This document shows, piece after piece, positions 43,440-52,572 of a DNA stretch of 64,000 nt (position 1 is the first letter of the stretch; every line of letters starts with the position of its first letter). The notes under the pieces were generated by a model. That model was not told the DNA's origin and did not search any database. It saw only the letters and a program-made list of their open reading frames with translations. This DNA comes from 66-474 sp044464225 (lineage in GTDB: Bacteria; Pseudomonadota; Gammaproteobacteria; Xanthomonadales; Rhodanobacteraceae), in contig JBIQLN010000005.1 in assembly GCA_044464225.1 (NCBI GenBank), forward strand, positions 1 through 64,000. The letters are read 5' to 3'. The translations under genes were made by a program, and so were the position numbers.

Positions 43440-44312
43440 TCAGGGCGCGAATGCGCTCGCGTAGGCGGGTTTCAGGAATCTCGCGAACACGCGGGCCGGG
43501 ACGTCCACGGTTTGCGTGCCATACACGTACGGGGCGACCTGGTACGGCGGGAAGATCAGGGTAAGCCCCGGGCTTGCAGCGTCCGGTGTCGTGCCCGCGC
43601 GCACCGCGAAAACCGAGTAATTGACACGGGTCGGCTTGGTGCCGTCGCCGAGCATTTGCGTCATGTTGGCCTTCCAGTCGCGGATGGCTTCGGGTGACCC
43701 GTTGCCCGATTTGGGTGCATTCGCCATGAACTTCTTCAGCAGCGTGTCGTGCGCGAAATTGGCGAGCGCGGTGCGTGCCGCGTCCGGATCGGTGAACAAG
43801 TCGTCCAGCGCGATCAGCTTGCCGGCCTTGCGGTCGAACACGAACGCCGCTTCCACCGGAATGGGGTGCGCACCCCCGGTATCCTGCATGCCGGTTTCGC
43901 GCACGCTTGTGAAAGCAGGCGTGTTCGCTGCGACCTCGAAGCGCAATTGCATTTCGAACTGCCGATCGGCGAATTCCGGCATCTGCTTCGGATCGGGCAA
44001 CGCGTCGAGAAAATCGCGCTTGGCATGGTCGGCGGTCGTGCGCAGCGCGTCGGCGAGCGGCTTTTCGTTGGCCGGCAGCGTCGGCAGGTCGATCGCCAAC
44101 CTGTAATGGCGCGTGGTGGCGTGGTCACCGGGCAGGTTCGCCATGGAGGCGCTGGCGGGCGCCGGCGGTGGAATCACCGGTGTCGAGGCGTTCGCGGCCG
44201 ACATCGCGGCTGCCGCACTCGACGAAACGTCGCTTTCCGATTGCCGCCCGCATGCCGCCAGTGCGATGACGGCCAGCACGGCGACCAGGCAGAGGGGCGG
44301 CAGCGGTTTCAT
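43440..44312 (-). CDS. DUF3298-type lipoprotein
   Basis: A 290-residue exported lipoprotein with lipobox LAAC near residue 20, a Ser/Ala/Pro-rich linker and a C-terminal RsiV/DUF3298-like domain (AAFVFDRKAGKLIALDDLFTD, LTLIFPPYQVAPYVYGTQTVDVP). The closing IFPPYQVAPYVYG motif is characteristic. RsiV-type domains bind muramidase or peptidoglycan-related ligands in some proteins; a role here is not known. TAGACT on the minus strand at 44341-44346 may be its -10 box. It is divergent from dusA. Confidence 0.85.
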   Translation of the reverse strand: MKPLPPLCLVAVLAVIALAACGRQSESDVSSSAAAAMSAANASTPVIPPPAPASASMANLPGDHATTRHYRLAIDLPTLPANEKPLADALRTTADHAKRDFLDALPDPKQMPEFADRQFEMQLRFEVAANTPAFTSVRETGMQDTGGAHPIPVEAAFVFDRKAGKLIALDDLFTDPDAARTALANFAHDTLLKKFMANAPKSGNGSPEAIRDWKANMTQMLGDGTKPTRVNYSVFAVRAGTTPDAASPGLTLIFPPYQVAPYVYGTQTVDVPARVFARFLKPAYASAFAP

Positions 44313-44394
44313 GGTCGGGGCTCGGCGGAAATGAAGGGCGAGTCTAGGTGGCGCTGCGTTAAGCATTTGCTGTCATGGCAACCCCTGGATTGCC

Positions 44395-44400
44395 TATCAT
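44395..44400 (+). promoter_or_regulatory. -10 box giving a leaderless dusA mRNA
   Basis: TATCAT ends 6 bases before ATG 44407, so the transcript should start at or beside the start codon. No Shine-Dalgarno is visible. Confidence 0.45.
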
Positions 44401-44406
44401 TGCGGG

Positions 44407-45402
44407 ATGGCATTGCCGCAAACCAACGCGTGGCGCCTGTGCGTGGCGCCCATGATGGACTGGACCGACCGGCACTGCCGGTACTTCCATCGCCTGCTCG
44501 CTCCGCACGCGCGCCTCTACACCGAAATGGTGACCGCGGCGGCGCTGGTGCGGGGCGAGCGGACGCACCTGCTCGCCCACAGCCCGGAAGAACATCCGGT
44601 GGCGCTGCAGCTGGGCGGTGCCGATCCGGCCGAGCTGGCCCAGGCCGCGGTCTACGGAGAGCAAGCGGGCTTCGACGAGATCAACCTCAACGTCGGGTGT
44701 CCCTCCGACCGCGTGCAGTCGGGGCGCTTCGGTGCGTGCCTGATGCGCGAGCCCGAGTTGGTGGCGGATTGTGTCCGCGCGATGCGCGAAACGGTCCGGG
44801 TGCCCGTCACGGTGAAATGCCGGATCGGCGTGGACGACCAGGACGACGACAAGGATTTGTTCGCGTTCGCCGCGCGCATGCTCGACGCCGGCGTGCGGAT
44901 ATTGATGGTGCACGCGCGCAAGGCCTGGTTGCAGGGCCTGTCGCCGAAGCAGAACCGCGAAGTGCCGCCGCTCAACTATTCGCGCGTGTACCGGCTGAAG
45001 CAGGAATTCCCCACGCTCGGAGTCATCATCAACGGCGGCATCGATGGCCTGCCCGCGGTCGAAGGGCACCTGCGGCACGTTGACGGCGTAATGCTTGGGC
45101 GGCTCGCGTACCACGACCCTTATGCGCTCGCCCGCATCGATGCCGCGCTGTACGGCGGCGCAGCACCGGCCCGCGACGCCGTGCTTCGCGCCATGCGGCC
45201 GTACATCGAAGCCGAGCGTGCGCGGGGCGTGCGGCTGGCGTCGGTCGCGCGCCACCTGTTGGGGCTGTACCACGGCCAACCCGGCGGCAAGGCGTTCCGG
45301 CGGGTGCTGTCGGAACGGGCGCGTGCCGAAGCCGCGGGTTGGGAGGCCGTGGAGGCGGCGCTGACACAGGTCGGGGGAGCAACGGTGCGGGCGGTGGCCT
45401 GA
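44407..45402 (+). CDS. dusA: tRNA-dihydrouridine(20/20a) synthase DusA
   Basis: A 331-residue FMN enzyme that reduces uridine to dihydrouridine in the tRNA D-loop. It has the TIM-barrel start APMMDWTDRHCRY, the catalytic Cys98 in NVGCPSDRVQSGRFGACLM (the longer DusA form of the motif), TVKCRIGVDDQD, MVHARKAWLQGLSPKQNRE, and the phosphate-binding IINGGI and GVMLGRLAY. The length is normal. The promoter suggests leaderless expression. Confidence 0.96.
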   Translation: MALPQTNAWRLCVAPMMDWTDRHCRYFHRLLAPHARLYTEMVTAAALVRGERTHLLAHSPEEHPVALQLGGADPAELAQAAVYGEQAGFDEINLNVGCPSDRVQSGRFGACLMREPELVADCVRAMRETVRVPVTVKCRIGVDDQDDDKDLFAFAARMLDAGVRILMVHARKAWLQGLSPKQNREVPPLNYSRVYRLKQEFPTLGVIINGGIDGLPAVEGHLRHVDGVMLGRLAYHDPYALARIDAALYGGAAPARDAVLRAMRPYIEAERARGVRLASVARHLLGLYHGQPGGKAFRRVLSERARAEAAGWEAVEAALTQVGGATVRAVA

Positions 45403-45511
45403 TGGAAGCATAGCCCGATGTGCGGTTCCGGCGGCCTTCGGGCGATGTTCAGCACGAATTCAATGGGCTGCAGGATGATCGTTGCTTTGAAGGTTCGCGA
45501 ATCGAGCGTCG

Positions 45512-45853
45512 ATGGCCATGAAAGTCCGCAACGTTGCGTGGGCGCTGGGGTGTGCGCTGCTGTGCGCCACGCCCGCCTTCGCGCGCAAGCCGCCGCCGCA
45601 CTCGGCACCCACGGCACCCGCACAGGCTCCGGTGACGCTGGAGCAGGCGGTCAAGCAGGTGCAACGCCAGACCCACGGCCACATCCTTGCCACCGATACG
45701 GTCACGCGTGGCAAGACCAACGTGTACCGCATCAAGGTGTTGACGCCGCAAGGCGAGGTGCGGGTGGTGCAAATGCATTCGAACGCGCGGATGCAATCCG
45801 ATCGGGGCAGATCCGGCTCCGGCAAATCCGATTCTGATCAAGGAGGGCACTGA
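45512..45853 (+). CDS. Small PepSY-like periplasmic protein
   Basis: A 113-residue exported protein with a signal peptide (VAWALGCALLCATPAFA), a Pro-rich linker and a short PepSY-like unit (TLEQAVKQVQRQTHGHILATDTV then YRIKVLTPQGEVRVVQM). PepSY units are often found beside two-component systems. Its stop overlaps the phoP start (TGATG) and the phoP Shine-Dalgarno lies in its last codons, so it is probably the first gene of a three-gene operon. The C-terminus is Ser/Lys/Asp-rich. ATG 45518 is an alternative start. Confidence 0.8.
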   Translation: MAMKVRNVAWALGCALLCATPAFARKPPPHSAPTAPAQAPVTLEQAVKQVQRQTHGHILATDTVTRGKTNVYRIKVLTPQGEVRVVQMHSNARMQSDRGRSGSGKSDSDQGGH

Positions 45854-46548
45854 TGCGCATCCTGTTGGTGGAAGACGAAGCGCCGCTGCGCGAAACGCTG
45901 GCCGCGCGCCTGAAACGTGACGGGTTTGCGGTGGATGCCGCCGCGGACGGCGAGGAAGGGCTGTACCTCGGCCGCGAGGTGCCGTTCGATCTCGCGATCG
46001 TGGACCTCGGCCTGCCCAAGCTCTCCGGTATGGAGCTGGTGGAAATCCTGCGCAAGGAAGGCCACAGCTACCCCATCCTCATCCTCACCGCCCGCTCGTC
46101 GTGGCAGGACAAGGTGGAAGGCCTCAAGTTCGGTGCTGACGATTACCTGGTGAAACCTTTCCATGTCGAGGAACTCCTGGCACGCATCAACGCGCTGGTG
46201 CGACGCGCGTCCGGTTGGGCCAAGCCGGTCCTGTCATGCGGGCCGATCCGCCTCGACACCACTGCGCAGACGGTCACGGTCGAGGGCAAGCCGACCGACC
46301 TCACCAGCTACGAATACAAGGTGCTGGAGTACCTGATGCTGCACGCGGGCGAACTGGTGTCCAAGGCCGACCTGACCGAGCACATCTACCAGCAGGATTT
46401 CGACCGCGATTCGAACGTGCTGGAAGTGTTTATCGGCCGCCTGCGCCGCAAGCTGGACCCGGAAAGCAGCATGAAGCCGATCGAAACCGTGCGCGGTCGA
46501 GGCTACCGTTTCGCGATTCCGCGCGACGAAACGGTGACCGAACAGTAA
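45853..46548 (+). CDS. phoP: OmpR-family response regulator PhoP
   Basis: A 231-residue transcription regulator. The receiver domain has acidic residues Glu7, Asp8 and Glu9 and phospho-acceptor Asp51 in LAIVDLGLP, plus Thr in LTARSS and Lys in LVKPFH. The winged-helix output has TSYEYKVLEYLMLHAGELVSK and DSNVLEVFIGRLRRKLD. It pairs with the next gene; PhoPQ systems in relatives answer low magnesium, calcium or cationic peptides. An AAGGAGG site precedes ATG 45853. Confidence 0.94.
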   Translation: MRILLVEDEAPLRETLAARLKRDGFAVDAAADGEEGLYLGREVPFDLAIVDLGLPKLSGMELVEILRKEGHSYPILILTARSSWQDKVEGLKFGADDYLVKPFHVEELLARINALVRRASGWAKPVLSCGPIRLDTTAQTVTVEGKPTDLTSYEYKVLEYLMLHAGELVSKADLTEHIYQQDFDRDSNVLEVFIGRLRRKLDPESSMKPIETVRGRGYRFAIPRDETVTEQ

Positions 46549-46636
46549 CGCACGTTTGCAGTTGCACGCCCACGCCGTCCGGGGCGATGATGCCGGCGAT
46601 CGCGGTTCGAGCGAGCCGCGCAAGGTTTCGAGCACC

Positions 46637-48061
46637 ATGGTTTCCGAGACCACCGCGTCGCGCCGACCGCTGTCGCTGGTCTCGCGCTCGACCATCGCCA
46701 CCTTGCTGGTGCTGATCGGTTTTCTCGGCATCACCGGCTTCGCGCTGGACCGCGCCTACGCGCATGCGGCGCTGGAAGGGTTGCGCGCGCAACTGCAGAG
46801 CTACGCGTACACCTATCTCGCTGGCATCGACGTCAGCAGCCGATCCGATCGCGTCAGCAGCCGCGCCGCCCGGGTGATTCCGCCCGACATGCCGCCGCCC
46901 AATCCGGATTTCGGACGGCCGGGCTCCGGGTTGTATGCCGTGATCGTCGGCCAGGACGGGTTTCGCTGGGAAGCCCAGTCGGCGCTGGGTCGCGACCTCC
47001 CCTTTCGCGACCTGTTGCCACCGGGGCCCGCGAAATTCGAGGGGCCGATACAAACCTCGGCCGGCCCGCTGTATGTGCTCAGCCAGGGTATCGATTGGGT
47101 ATTGCAGGGCGACAACAGCTATCACCTCACCATCTACATCGGCGAGAACGACGCTCTGTTCCACAACGGCCTCGCGGCCTATCGCCGCACCCTTTTCAGT
47201 TGGCTGGGCGCGCTGGGACTGGCTTTGCTCGTATTGCAGCAGATCCTGTTGCGCTGGAGCTTTTCGCCGCTGCGGCGGGTCGCGCGCGACATCGCCCGCA
47301 TCGAGCGCGGCGGCGCCGAGCGCCTGACGGGCCCGTATCCGCGCGAAGTGTCGGTACTGACGCGCGGCCTTAATCGTTTCATCGAAAGCGAGCGCGAGCA
47401 CCTGACGCGTTACCGCAACACGCTCGACGACCTTGCGCACAGCCTCAAGACACCGCTGGCGGTGGCGCGCTCGAGACTGGAATCCGACGAGTCCGAAGGC
47501 GACCTGCGGGCGGAGCTGCAGGCACAGGTCCAGCACATGGATCAGATCGTCGCCTACCAGTTGGCGCGCGCCAAGACGTCCGGCCATTCGACCTTCGCGG
47601 CGCCCATCACCGTGCAGAACCATGCCGAAGCCGTGGTGCGCAGCCTCGAGCGCGTGTACTCGCGCAAGAACATCCTGTGCGAATTCGATCTCGACGAAAA
47701 TGCGCGTTTCTATGGCGAGGAAGGCGACCTGCTGGAACTTCTGGGCAACCTGCTGGAGAACGCGTTCAAGTGGGCCAACCACCGGGTGCTGCTCAGCGTC
47801 AAAAGCATTTCGCCGGGCAACCCCAAGGCGTGGCGCACCGGACTGGACGTGCGGGTGGAAGACGACGGGCCCGGCATCCCGCCCGAGCAACTCGAGCGCG
47901 TGCTGCAACGCGGGGTGCGCGGCGACGAACGCGTGCAGGGGCACGGCATCGGGCTGGCCATCGTGGAGGACATCGTGCGCGCGTATCGCGGCACGCTGGA
48001 AGTGGACCGCTCGACCGAGTTGGGCGGTGCGTGCTTCCACGTCCGCTTTGCGGAAATGTGA
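46637..48061 (+). CDS. phoQ: Sensor histidine kinase PhoQ
   Basis: A 474-residue membrane kinase with two helices (IATLLVLIGFLGITGFAL; LFSWLGALGLALLVLQQILL) flanking a periplasmic sensor of about 140 residues, a HAMP-like segment (FSPLRRVARDIARIERG), a HisKA-type domain with His268 in DDLAHSLKTPLAV, and an ATPase domain (NLLENAFKWA, DDGPGIP, GHGIGLAIV). The sensor lacks an obvious acidic patch of the enterobacterial type. It follows phoP after 88 bases. Confidence 0.92.
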   Translation: MVSETTASRRPLSLVSRSTIATLLVLIGFLGITGFALDRAYAHAALEGLRAQLQSYAYTYLAGIDVSSRSDRVSSRAARVIPPDMPPPNPDFGRPGSGLYAVIVGQDGFRWEAQSALGRDLPFRDLLPPGPAKFEGPIQTSAGPLYVLSQGIDWVLQGDNSYHLTIYIGENDALFHNGLAAYRRTLFSWLGALGLALLVLQQILLRWSFSPLRRVARDIARIERGGAERLTGPYPREVSVLTRGLNRFIESEREHLTRYRNTLDDLAHSLKTPLAVARSRLESDESEGDLRAELQAQVQHMDQIVAYQLARAKTSGHSTFAAPITVQNHAEAVVRSLERVYSRKNILCEFDLDENARFYGEEGDLLELLGNLLENAFKWANHRVLLSVKSISPGNPKAWRTGLDVRVEDDGPGIPPEQLERVLQRGVRGDERVQGHGIGLAIVEDIVRAYRGTLEVDRSTELGGACFHVRFAEM

Positions 48062-48082
48062 GGGTGGCGCCGCGGCCTGGTG

Positions 48083-48454
48083 TTACTGGATCGAGCCCGG
48101 CAACAACGATTGCCAGGTGGCCGGACCCGGGGCGGGCTGCTCGGGGTTAATGCCGCGTGCGTTGTTGCTGGCGGTCGGGCCGCGCGGGGGCGCCGTCGCG
48201 GCGCGTGCCGCCACGGGAGGTGTCATGCGCGGCTCTGCGGGCATGGGGGCGGGGTTCTCGACACTGGCGGCCGCCATCACGTCCGGCTTGGGCACTGCGC
48301 CGCCCGGTGCATCGCGCTGCTGCAACACGGGCAACTGCGGCGCGCCGTTTTCGGCAGCAAGCAGGGTGCGATTCGGGCCATAATCGAACGCTGCCGCGGT
48401 GAGCGGCAGGCCACCCAGCAGCAACACCGTCAGCCACAACGGCAGGTGTTTCAT
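48083..48454 (-). CDS. Small exported Pro/Ala-rich protein
   Basis: A 123-residue protein with a signal peptide (LPLWLTVLLLGGLPLTAAAFDYG) and a low-complexity Pro/Ala/Gln tail. I do not recognise it. ATG 48454 has a GGGGG run upstream. It is divergent from birA, and the promoters of both must fit in about 100 bases. Confidence 0.6.
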   Translation of the reverse strand: MKHLPLWLTVLLLGGLPLTAAAFDYGPNRTLLAAENGAPQLPVLQQRDAPGGAVPKPDVMAAASVENPAPMPAEPRMTPPVAARAATAPPRGPTASNNARGINPEQPAPGPATWQSLLPGSIQ

Positions 48455-48553
48455 GACAGCCCCCGGAATCAGTGCATGTCGAATTTCCATCTTGACACAT
48501 CCGGACCCCGGTCGCCAGCGCGTGCCAAACCGGTTCCACAGCCGGATCCGGAC

Positions 48554-49522
48554 ATGCCGCCGATGCTGGTCTTGCTGGCTGCCGGCCGGGCCATGACGGG
48601 GCCGGAACTGGCATCGGAACTCGGGGTTTCGCGGGCGGCGGTGTGGAAACAGATCGAAACCTGGCGCAAGGCCGGGCTCGAGGTCGATTCCGGCCCCGGC
48701 GGCTATCGGCTTGCGCGCCCCCTGGAGCTGCTGGACGTCGGGCGGGTCCGCGCGGCCTTGCCGGAGCCTGCGCGGCGTCGGCTCGGTACGCTCGAGAACC
48801 ACTGGCGGCTGGATTCGACCTCCAGCGAGCTGGCCCGTCGCGCTTCAGGACTGCCGGATCTGTCGTTCGTGTTCGCCGATTGGCAGCAGGCCGGGAGGGG
48901 ACGCCGTGGCCGCCAGTGGTTGTCGCCCCCGGCCCTGAACCTGCAGTTCTCCTGCCTGAAACGCTTCGCCGGCGGTTATGCCGGATTGTCGGGGCTGTCG
49001 CTGTCGGCCGGCGTCGCTGCTGCGCAGGCGCTGGAAGATTGCGGTGTGGCCGACGTCGCCTTGAAGTGGCCGAACGATCTCGTCCACCACCACGATGAGG
49101 CGAAGCTCGGTGGCATCCTGGTCGAATTGGGCGGCGAATTCATGGGCCCGTGCCATGCCATCATCGGCATCGGCATCAACGTGTATCTGCCCGGGCGCGT
49201 GCGGGCAGCGCTGGCGCGACCCTGCACGGATCTCGCGCGCCTGTGCGGTGGCGGTGCGCCGTCGCGAAACGTGCTGGCGACCGCGCTGATCGCACGCCTC
49301 ATCGTGGCGCTGGACACTTTCGATGCGTCGGGGTTTGCGGCTTTTGCGCCGGCGTGGACGAAGCGAGATGCCCTCGCCGGCCGCCGGATCCGCGTGGAAG
49401 GTGCGCACGGCACCTTCGACGGCGTCGCCGCGGGCGTGGACGAGCGCGGCGCATTGCGCGTGCGCACCCGCGAGGGCGTGCGGGTGATGGATAGCGCCGA
49501 AGTCACGGTACGACCCGGGTGA
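48554..49522 (+). CDS. birA: Bifunctional biotin ligase/biotin operon repressor
   Basis: A 322-residue enzyme that attaches biotin to carrier proteins and represses biotin genes. An N-terminal winged helix (ELASELGVSRAAVWKQIETW) binds DNA, the central ligase domain has ADWQQAGRGRRGRQW for biotinyl-AMP, KWPND and the IIGIGIN strand, and a small C-terminal SH3-like domain ends in VMDSAEVTV. ATG 48554 gives a length like E. coli BirA; ATG 48476 adds 26 residues but would leave almost no room for the divergent promoter. It overlaps coaX by GTGA. Confidence 0.94.
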   Translation: MPPMLVLLAAGRAMTGPELASELGVSRAAVWKQIETWRKAGLEVDSGPGGYRLARPLELLDVGRVRAALPEPARRRLGTLENHWRLDSTSSELARRASGLPDLSFVFADWQQAGRGRRGRQWLSPPALNLQFSCLKRFAGGYAGLSGLSLSAGVAAAQALEDCGVADVALKWPNDLVHHHDEAKLGGILVELGGEFMGPCHAIIGIGINVYLPGRVRAALARPCTDLARLCGGGAPSRNVLATALIARLIVALDTFDASGFAAFAPAWTKRDALAGRRIRVEGAHGTFDGVAAGVDERGALRVRTREGVRVMDSAEVTVRPG

Positions 49523-50298
49523 ACGCGCGCGACCGCGAAACGTGGTTGCTCGACCTGGGCAACTCGCGCGCCAAGCTGGCGCGGCTGGCGGGTGGCGAAC
49601 CCGCCGATGTCACCGCCCTGGACTGGACACAGCCGGATTTCGTGGGCCAGGTGCGTCGACTCGTCGCGCGATGGCCGCAACCGTCGCGGATCCTTGTCGC
49701 TTCCGTGGCGCGGGCCGACGTTGCCGAACGCGTGCGTGGGTTGTTGCCGGCGTCCGCGGGGGTGGAAATCGAATGGCTGCGCACGCCGCGGCGCGCTTGT
49801 GGCGTCAGCAATCGCTACGCGCGGCCGGAACGCCTCGGCATCGACCGCTTCCTGTCGATGATTGCCATGCACGCGCGCACGCGCGGCGCCGGGATCGTGA
49901 TCGGTTGCGGGACGGCCATGACGCTGGACGCGGTCGGCGCGGACGGTGAACACGCGGCCGGCCTGATCGCGCTGTCGCCCGGGCGGATGCTGGAGGCGCT
50001 GCGTGTCGAAACCGCGATCGCCGCCCGCAACCCGGATGCGTTTTCCGGCGACGGCGGCGATGACACCGCGGCCGCGCTGCAGGCGGGGTGCTGGTCCGCG
50101 GCCGGCGCGCTGGTCGAATGGTTCGCCGCACGCCAACGGCGTGACGGGATTGAGGTGCCGGTGTGGCTGCATGGCGGTTGGTCCGCGCCGCTGGCGGAAT
50201 GGCTGGCGCGCGATGGATTCCGGACCGGCGTTTTCGAGCACGCCGTGCTGCATGGACTTGCGGTGTGGTCGACGGCAGCGCTTGGCAAGCACCCATGA
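49519..50298 (+). CDS. coaX: Type III pantothenate kinase
   Basis: A 259-residue ASKHA-fold enzyme for the first step of coenzyme A synthesis. The motifs are DLGNSRAKLA (phosphate 1), RYARPERLGIDRFLSM (pantothenate side) and VIGCGTAMTLDAV (phosphate 2). It starts with GTG overlapping the birA stop, a classic birA-coaX pairing. Length is typical. Confidence 0.95.
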   Translation: MNARDRETWLLDLGNSRAKLARLAGGEPADVTALDWTQPDFVGQVRRLVARWPQPSRILVASVARADVAERVRGLLPASAGVEIEWLRTPRRACGVSNRYARPERLGIDRFLSMIAMHARTRGAGIVIGCGTAMTLDAVGADGEHAAGLIALSPGRMLEALRVETAIAARNPDAFSGDGGDDTAAALQAGCWSAAGALVEWFAARQRRDGIEVPVWLHGGWSAPLAEWLARDGFRTGVFEHAVLHGLAVWSTAALGKHP

Positions 50299-50407
50299 CC
50301 GTGGTTACGTTGAGCGCCGTGGGGCCGCCGTGGACCTGCATGCCTGCGTCCCGGAGCGGCCTTCCGGGGTCTGGCTTTTCATCACCGTGTCGTCGGGTGG
50401 GAACTTG

Positions 50408-51079
50408 ATGTTCATCCGTTTGCTGTTCCTGCTGCTGGTGGCCTTGAACCTCGGCGCTGGTGCGTGGCTGGTGTTCGGGCGCACGCCAGCGCCCACGCTG
50501 CCGCCGGTCACCGATCCCGGAGTTCCCGAACTGCGGTTGCTGTCCGAAACGCACCGCCCGGTGCACGCCCGCAAGGTGCCCGCCGTGCCCGCGACGGCCG
50601 CGACGACCGCGCCCCATTCAGGCGATGCCTGCAGCACGCTGGGTCCGTTCATGACTGCCGTCGACATGCGCGCGGCCATGCAAGCGCTGTCGCCGCATGT
50701 CGCGCGCATCCAGTATCACGAGGAGGCAACCCCCCGCTCACACGGTTATTGGGTGTACCTGCCCGCGGCGCCGGACCGGGAGGGCGCGCTCGACGCCGCG
50801 CGCCGGCTCGCCGACAAGGGCATCCATGATTACTACGTCGTGACCGCGGGCGATTCTCAGAACACCATTTCCCTCGGTCTGTTCAACGACCGGTCCAACG
50901 CCGAGAAGCGCCTCGCACAGTTGCAGGCGCTCGACTTTGCCGCCAAGGTCGAGCAACGCATCGATACCGAATCGGCGTACTGGATCGACTATGCCGTGCC
51001 GGCCGACGCAACGTTCGATTGGAAGGCGTGGCTGCCCGGCCGCAACGACCTGCAGTCGAAATCGATCGACTGCTTTTGA
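50408..51079 (+). CDS. SPOR-domain protein, bitopic
   Basis: A 223-residue protein with an N-terminal membrane anchor (FIRLLFLLLVALNLGAGAWLVFG), a Pro/Ala linker and a SPOR-like domain at residues 113-185 (GYWVYLPAAPDREGALDAARRL, YYVVTAGDSQNTISLGLFNDRSNAEKRL). SPOR domains bind septal peptidoglycan, so a division-site role is likely. It is downstream of birA-coaX, a linkage common in Xanthomonadales. GTGGGA lies before ATG 50408. Confidence 0.86.
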   Translation: MFIRLLFLLLVALNLGAGAWLVFGRTPAPTLPPVTDPGVPELRLLSETHRPVHARKVPAVPATAATTAPHSGDACSTLGPFMTAVDMRAAMQALSPHVARIQYHEEATPRSHGYWVYLPAAPDREGALDAARRLADKGIHDYYVVTAGDSQNTISLGLFNDRSNAEKRLAQLQALDFAAKVEQRIDTESAYWIDYAVPADATFDWKAWLPGRNDLQSKSIDCF

Positions 51080-51124
51080 TGCGCCATCATGGGCGGCCTG
51101 CGCTTCGCACCCGCGGCCTGTTGC

Positions 51125-51130
51125 GATAAT
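51125..51130 (+). promoter_or_regulatory. -10 box of tRNA-Thr
   Basis: GATAAT, 11 bases before the tRNA 5' end. The -35 region is not clear. Confidence 0.4.
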
Positions 51131-51141
51131 CTTCAAGGCAC

Positions 51142-51217
51142 GCCGGCATAGCTCAGTTGGTAGAGCAACCGCCTTGTAAGCGGTAGGTCGTCTGTTCGAG
51201 TCAGACTGTCGGCACCA
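51142..51217 (+). tRNA. tRNA-Thr (UGU anticodon)
   Basis: A 76-base cloverleaf: acceptor GCCGGCA pairs with TGTCGGC, D-arm GCTC/GAGC, anticodon stem ACCGC/GCGGT around loop CTTGTAA with anticodon TGT, T-arm GTCTG/CAGAC around TTCGAGT, and an encoded CCA end. The acceptor stem has one G-T wobble. The next gene starts 19 bases after CCA. Confidence 0.95.
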
Positions 51218-51235
51218 TTGGAGCGAGGCGAGGCA

Positions 51236-51580
51236 ATGATGGGCGTGGAATCGGATCCCCGCGAAGCGGAATTCCAGGCGCAGATCGAGGCGCTGCGCCG
51301 GCACTTCATCGAGGAACTTCCCGGGCGGCGCGCCGCGTTGGCATCCGCATGGAGCGGGTGTGCGGACGGGGGCGACGAAGCGCCGTGGCTGCGCCTGCGC
51401 GACGTGGCGCACAAGTTGTCGGGCTCGGCGCCTTGTTACGGGCTGGATGCGGTGGGCGACGCCGCGCGCGAGTTGGATCGCCAGCTCTCCGGTCGGGCAC
51501 CAAGCCGCGAGCGCGCGGCCGTGATGTCCACCGTTGCTTCGCTCACAGCCGTTCTCGACGCGGCCATTCGCGACGCCTGA
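51236..51580 (+). CDS. Histidine phosphotransfer (Hpt) domain protein
   Basis: A 114-residue four-helix protein with the Hpt motif DVAHKLSGSAPCYGL; His59 is the phosphate carrier. Free-standing Hpt proteins pass phosphate between a hybrid kinase and a response regulator. Many candidate hybrid kinases exist, one being the kinase at 288-3827; the pairing is speculative. A GCGAGG site precedes the ATGATG start. Confidence 0.85.
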   Translation: MMGVESDPREAEFQAQIEALRRHFIEELPGRRAALASAWSGCADGGDEAPWLRLRDVAHKLSGSAPCYGLDAVGDAARELDRQLSGRAPSRERAAVMSTVASLTAVLDAAIRDA

Positions 51581-51660
51581 CGCCGGGTGGTTCTGCGCGC
51601 GCCTGCGGGCTATGCTTTCCAGTTCCCCACAAATTCGGGTGACGGCAAGTGGCCAGCACA

Positions 51661-52572
51661 ATGAAATCGGTTTCCCTGTTCGGTGTTCCCACCGACATTG
51701 GCGCGGGTTCGCGCGGCGCGTCGATGGGCCCGGAGGCCCTGCGCGTGGCGGGCTTGCCGCAGGCGATCGCCGGCCGCGGACTGGACGTGGTCGATCGAGG
51801 GAATCTCGCCGGACCCGTCAATCCCTGGCAACCCCCGCAAGCCGGCTACCGGCATTTCGCGGAAGTCGTCGCATGGAATCGCGCGGTGCTGGAAGCGGAG
51901 ACGGCTGAACTCGAGGCCGGCCGCATGCCCATCATGCTGGGCGGCGACCATTGCCTTGCGATCGGTTCGATCAGCGCCGTGGCGCGCCATTGCCGCAACC
52001 AGGGCCGCAAGCTGCGCGTGTTGTGGCTGGACGCGCACGCCGACTTCAATACCGCGCAGATCACGCCTTCCGGCAATATCCACGGGATGCCGGTGGCGTG
52101 CGTGTGCGGCTTCGGTCCACGCGAACTGACGGACATGAGCGGCGCGACCCCGGCGATTGCCGCGGATGCGGTCCGCCAGATCGGAATCCGTTCGGTCGAT
52201 CCCAACGAAAAGAAACTGGTGCACGACGCCGGGCTCGAGATTTTCGACATGCGCTACATCGACGAGTACGGCATGCGGCGCGTGATGGAGGAAGCGCTGG
52301 ACGGGCTCGATGCCGACACCCACCTGCATGTCAGCTTCGACGTGGATTTCCTCGATCCCTCGATCGCGCCCGCGGTGGGCACCACGGTGCCCGGCGGGCC
52401 GACGTACCGCGAAGCCCAGCTGTGCATGGAGATGATCGCCGACACCGGACTGGCCGCCTCGCTGGACATCGTGGAACTCAACCCCGCGCTGGACGAGCAC
52501 AACCGCACCGCAGAACTGGTGGTGGACCTGATCGAAAGCCTGTTCGGAAAATCCACCCTGATGCGGGCGTGA
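51661..52572 (+). CDS. rocF: Arginase
   Basis: A 303-residue Mn-dependent ureohydrolase that splits arginine to ornithine and urea. The three metal motifs are intact: GGDHCLAIG, WLDAHADFNT, and SFDVDFLDPSIAP, with the closing SLDIVELNP. The DIGAGSRGASMGPEALR start favours arginase over agmatinase. ATG 51661 is used; GTG 51649 is in frame. Confidence 0.93.
   Translation: MKSVSLFGVPTDIGAGSRGASMGPEALRVAGLPQAIAGRGLDVVDRGNLAGPVNPWQPPQAGYRHFAEVVAWNRAVLEAETAELEAGRMPIMLGGDHCLAIGSISAVARHCRNQGRKLRVLWLDAHADFNTAQITPSGNIHGMPVACVCGFGPRELTDMSGATPAIAADAVRQIGIRSVDPNEKKLVHDAGLEIFDMRYIDEYGMRRVMEEALDGLDADTHLHVSFDVDFLDPSIAPAVGTTVPGGPTYREAQLCMEMIADTGLAASLDIVELNPALDEHNRTAELVVDLIESLFGKSTLMRA

Noticed and set aside
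51142..51240. Prophage or island attachment site at tRNA-Thr
   Set aside because: No integrase, no direct repeat of the tRNA 3' end found nearby; the following gene is an ordinary Hpt protein.
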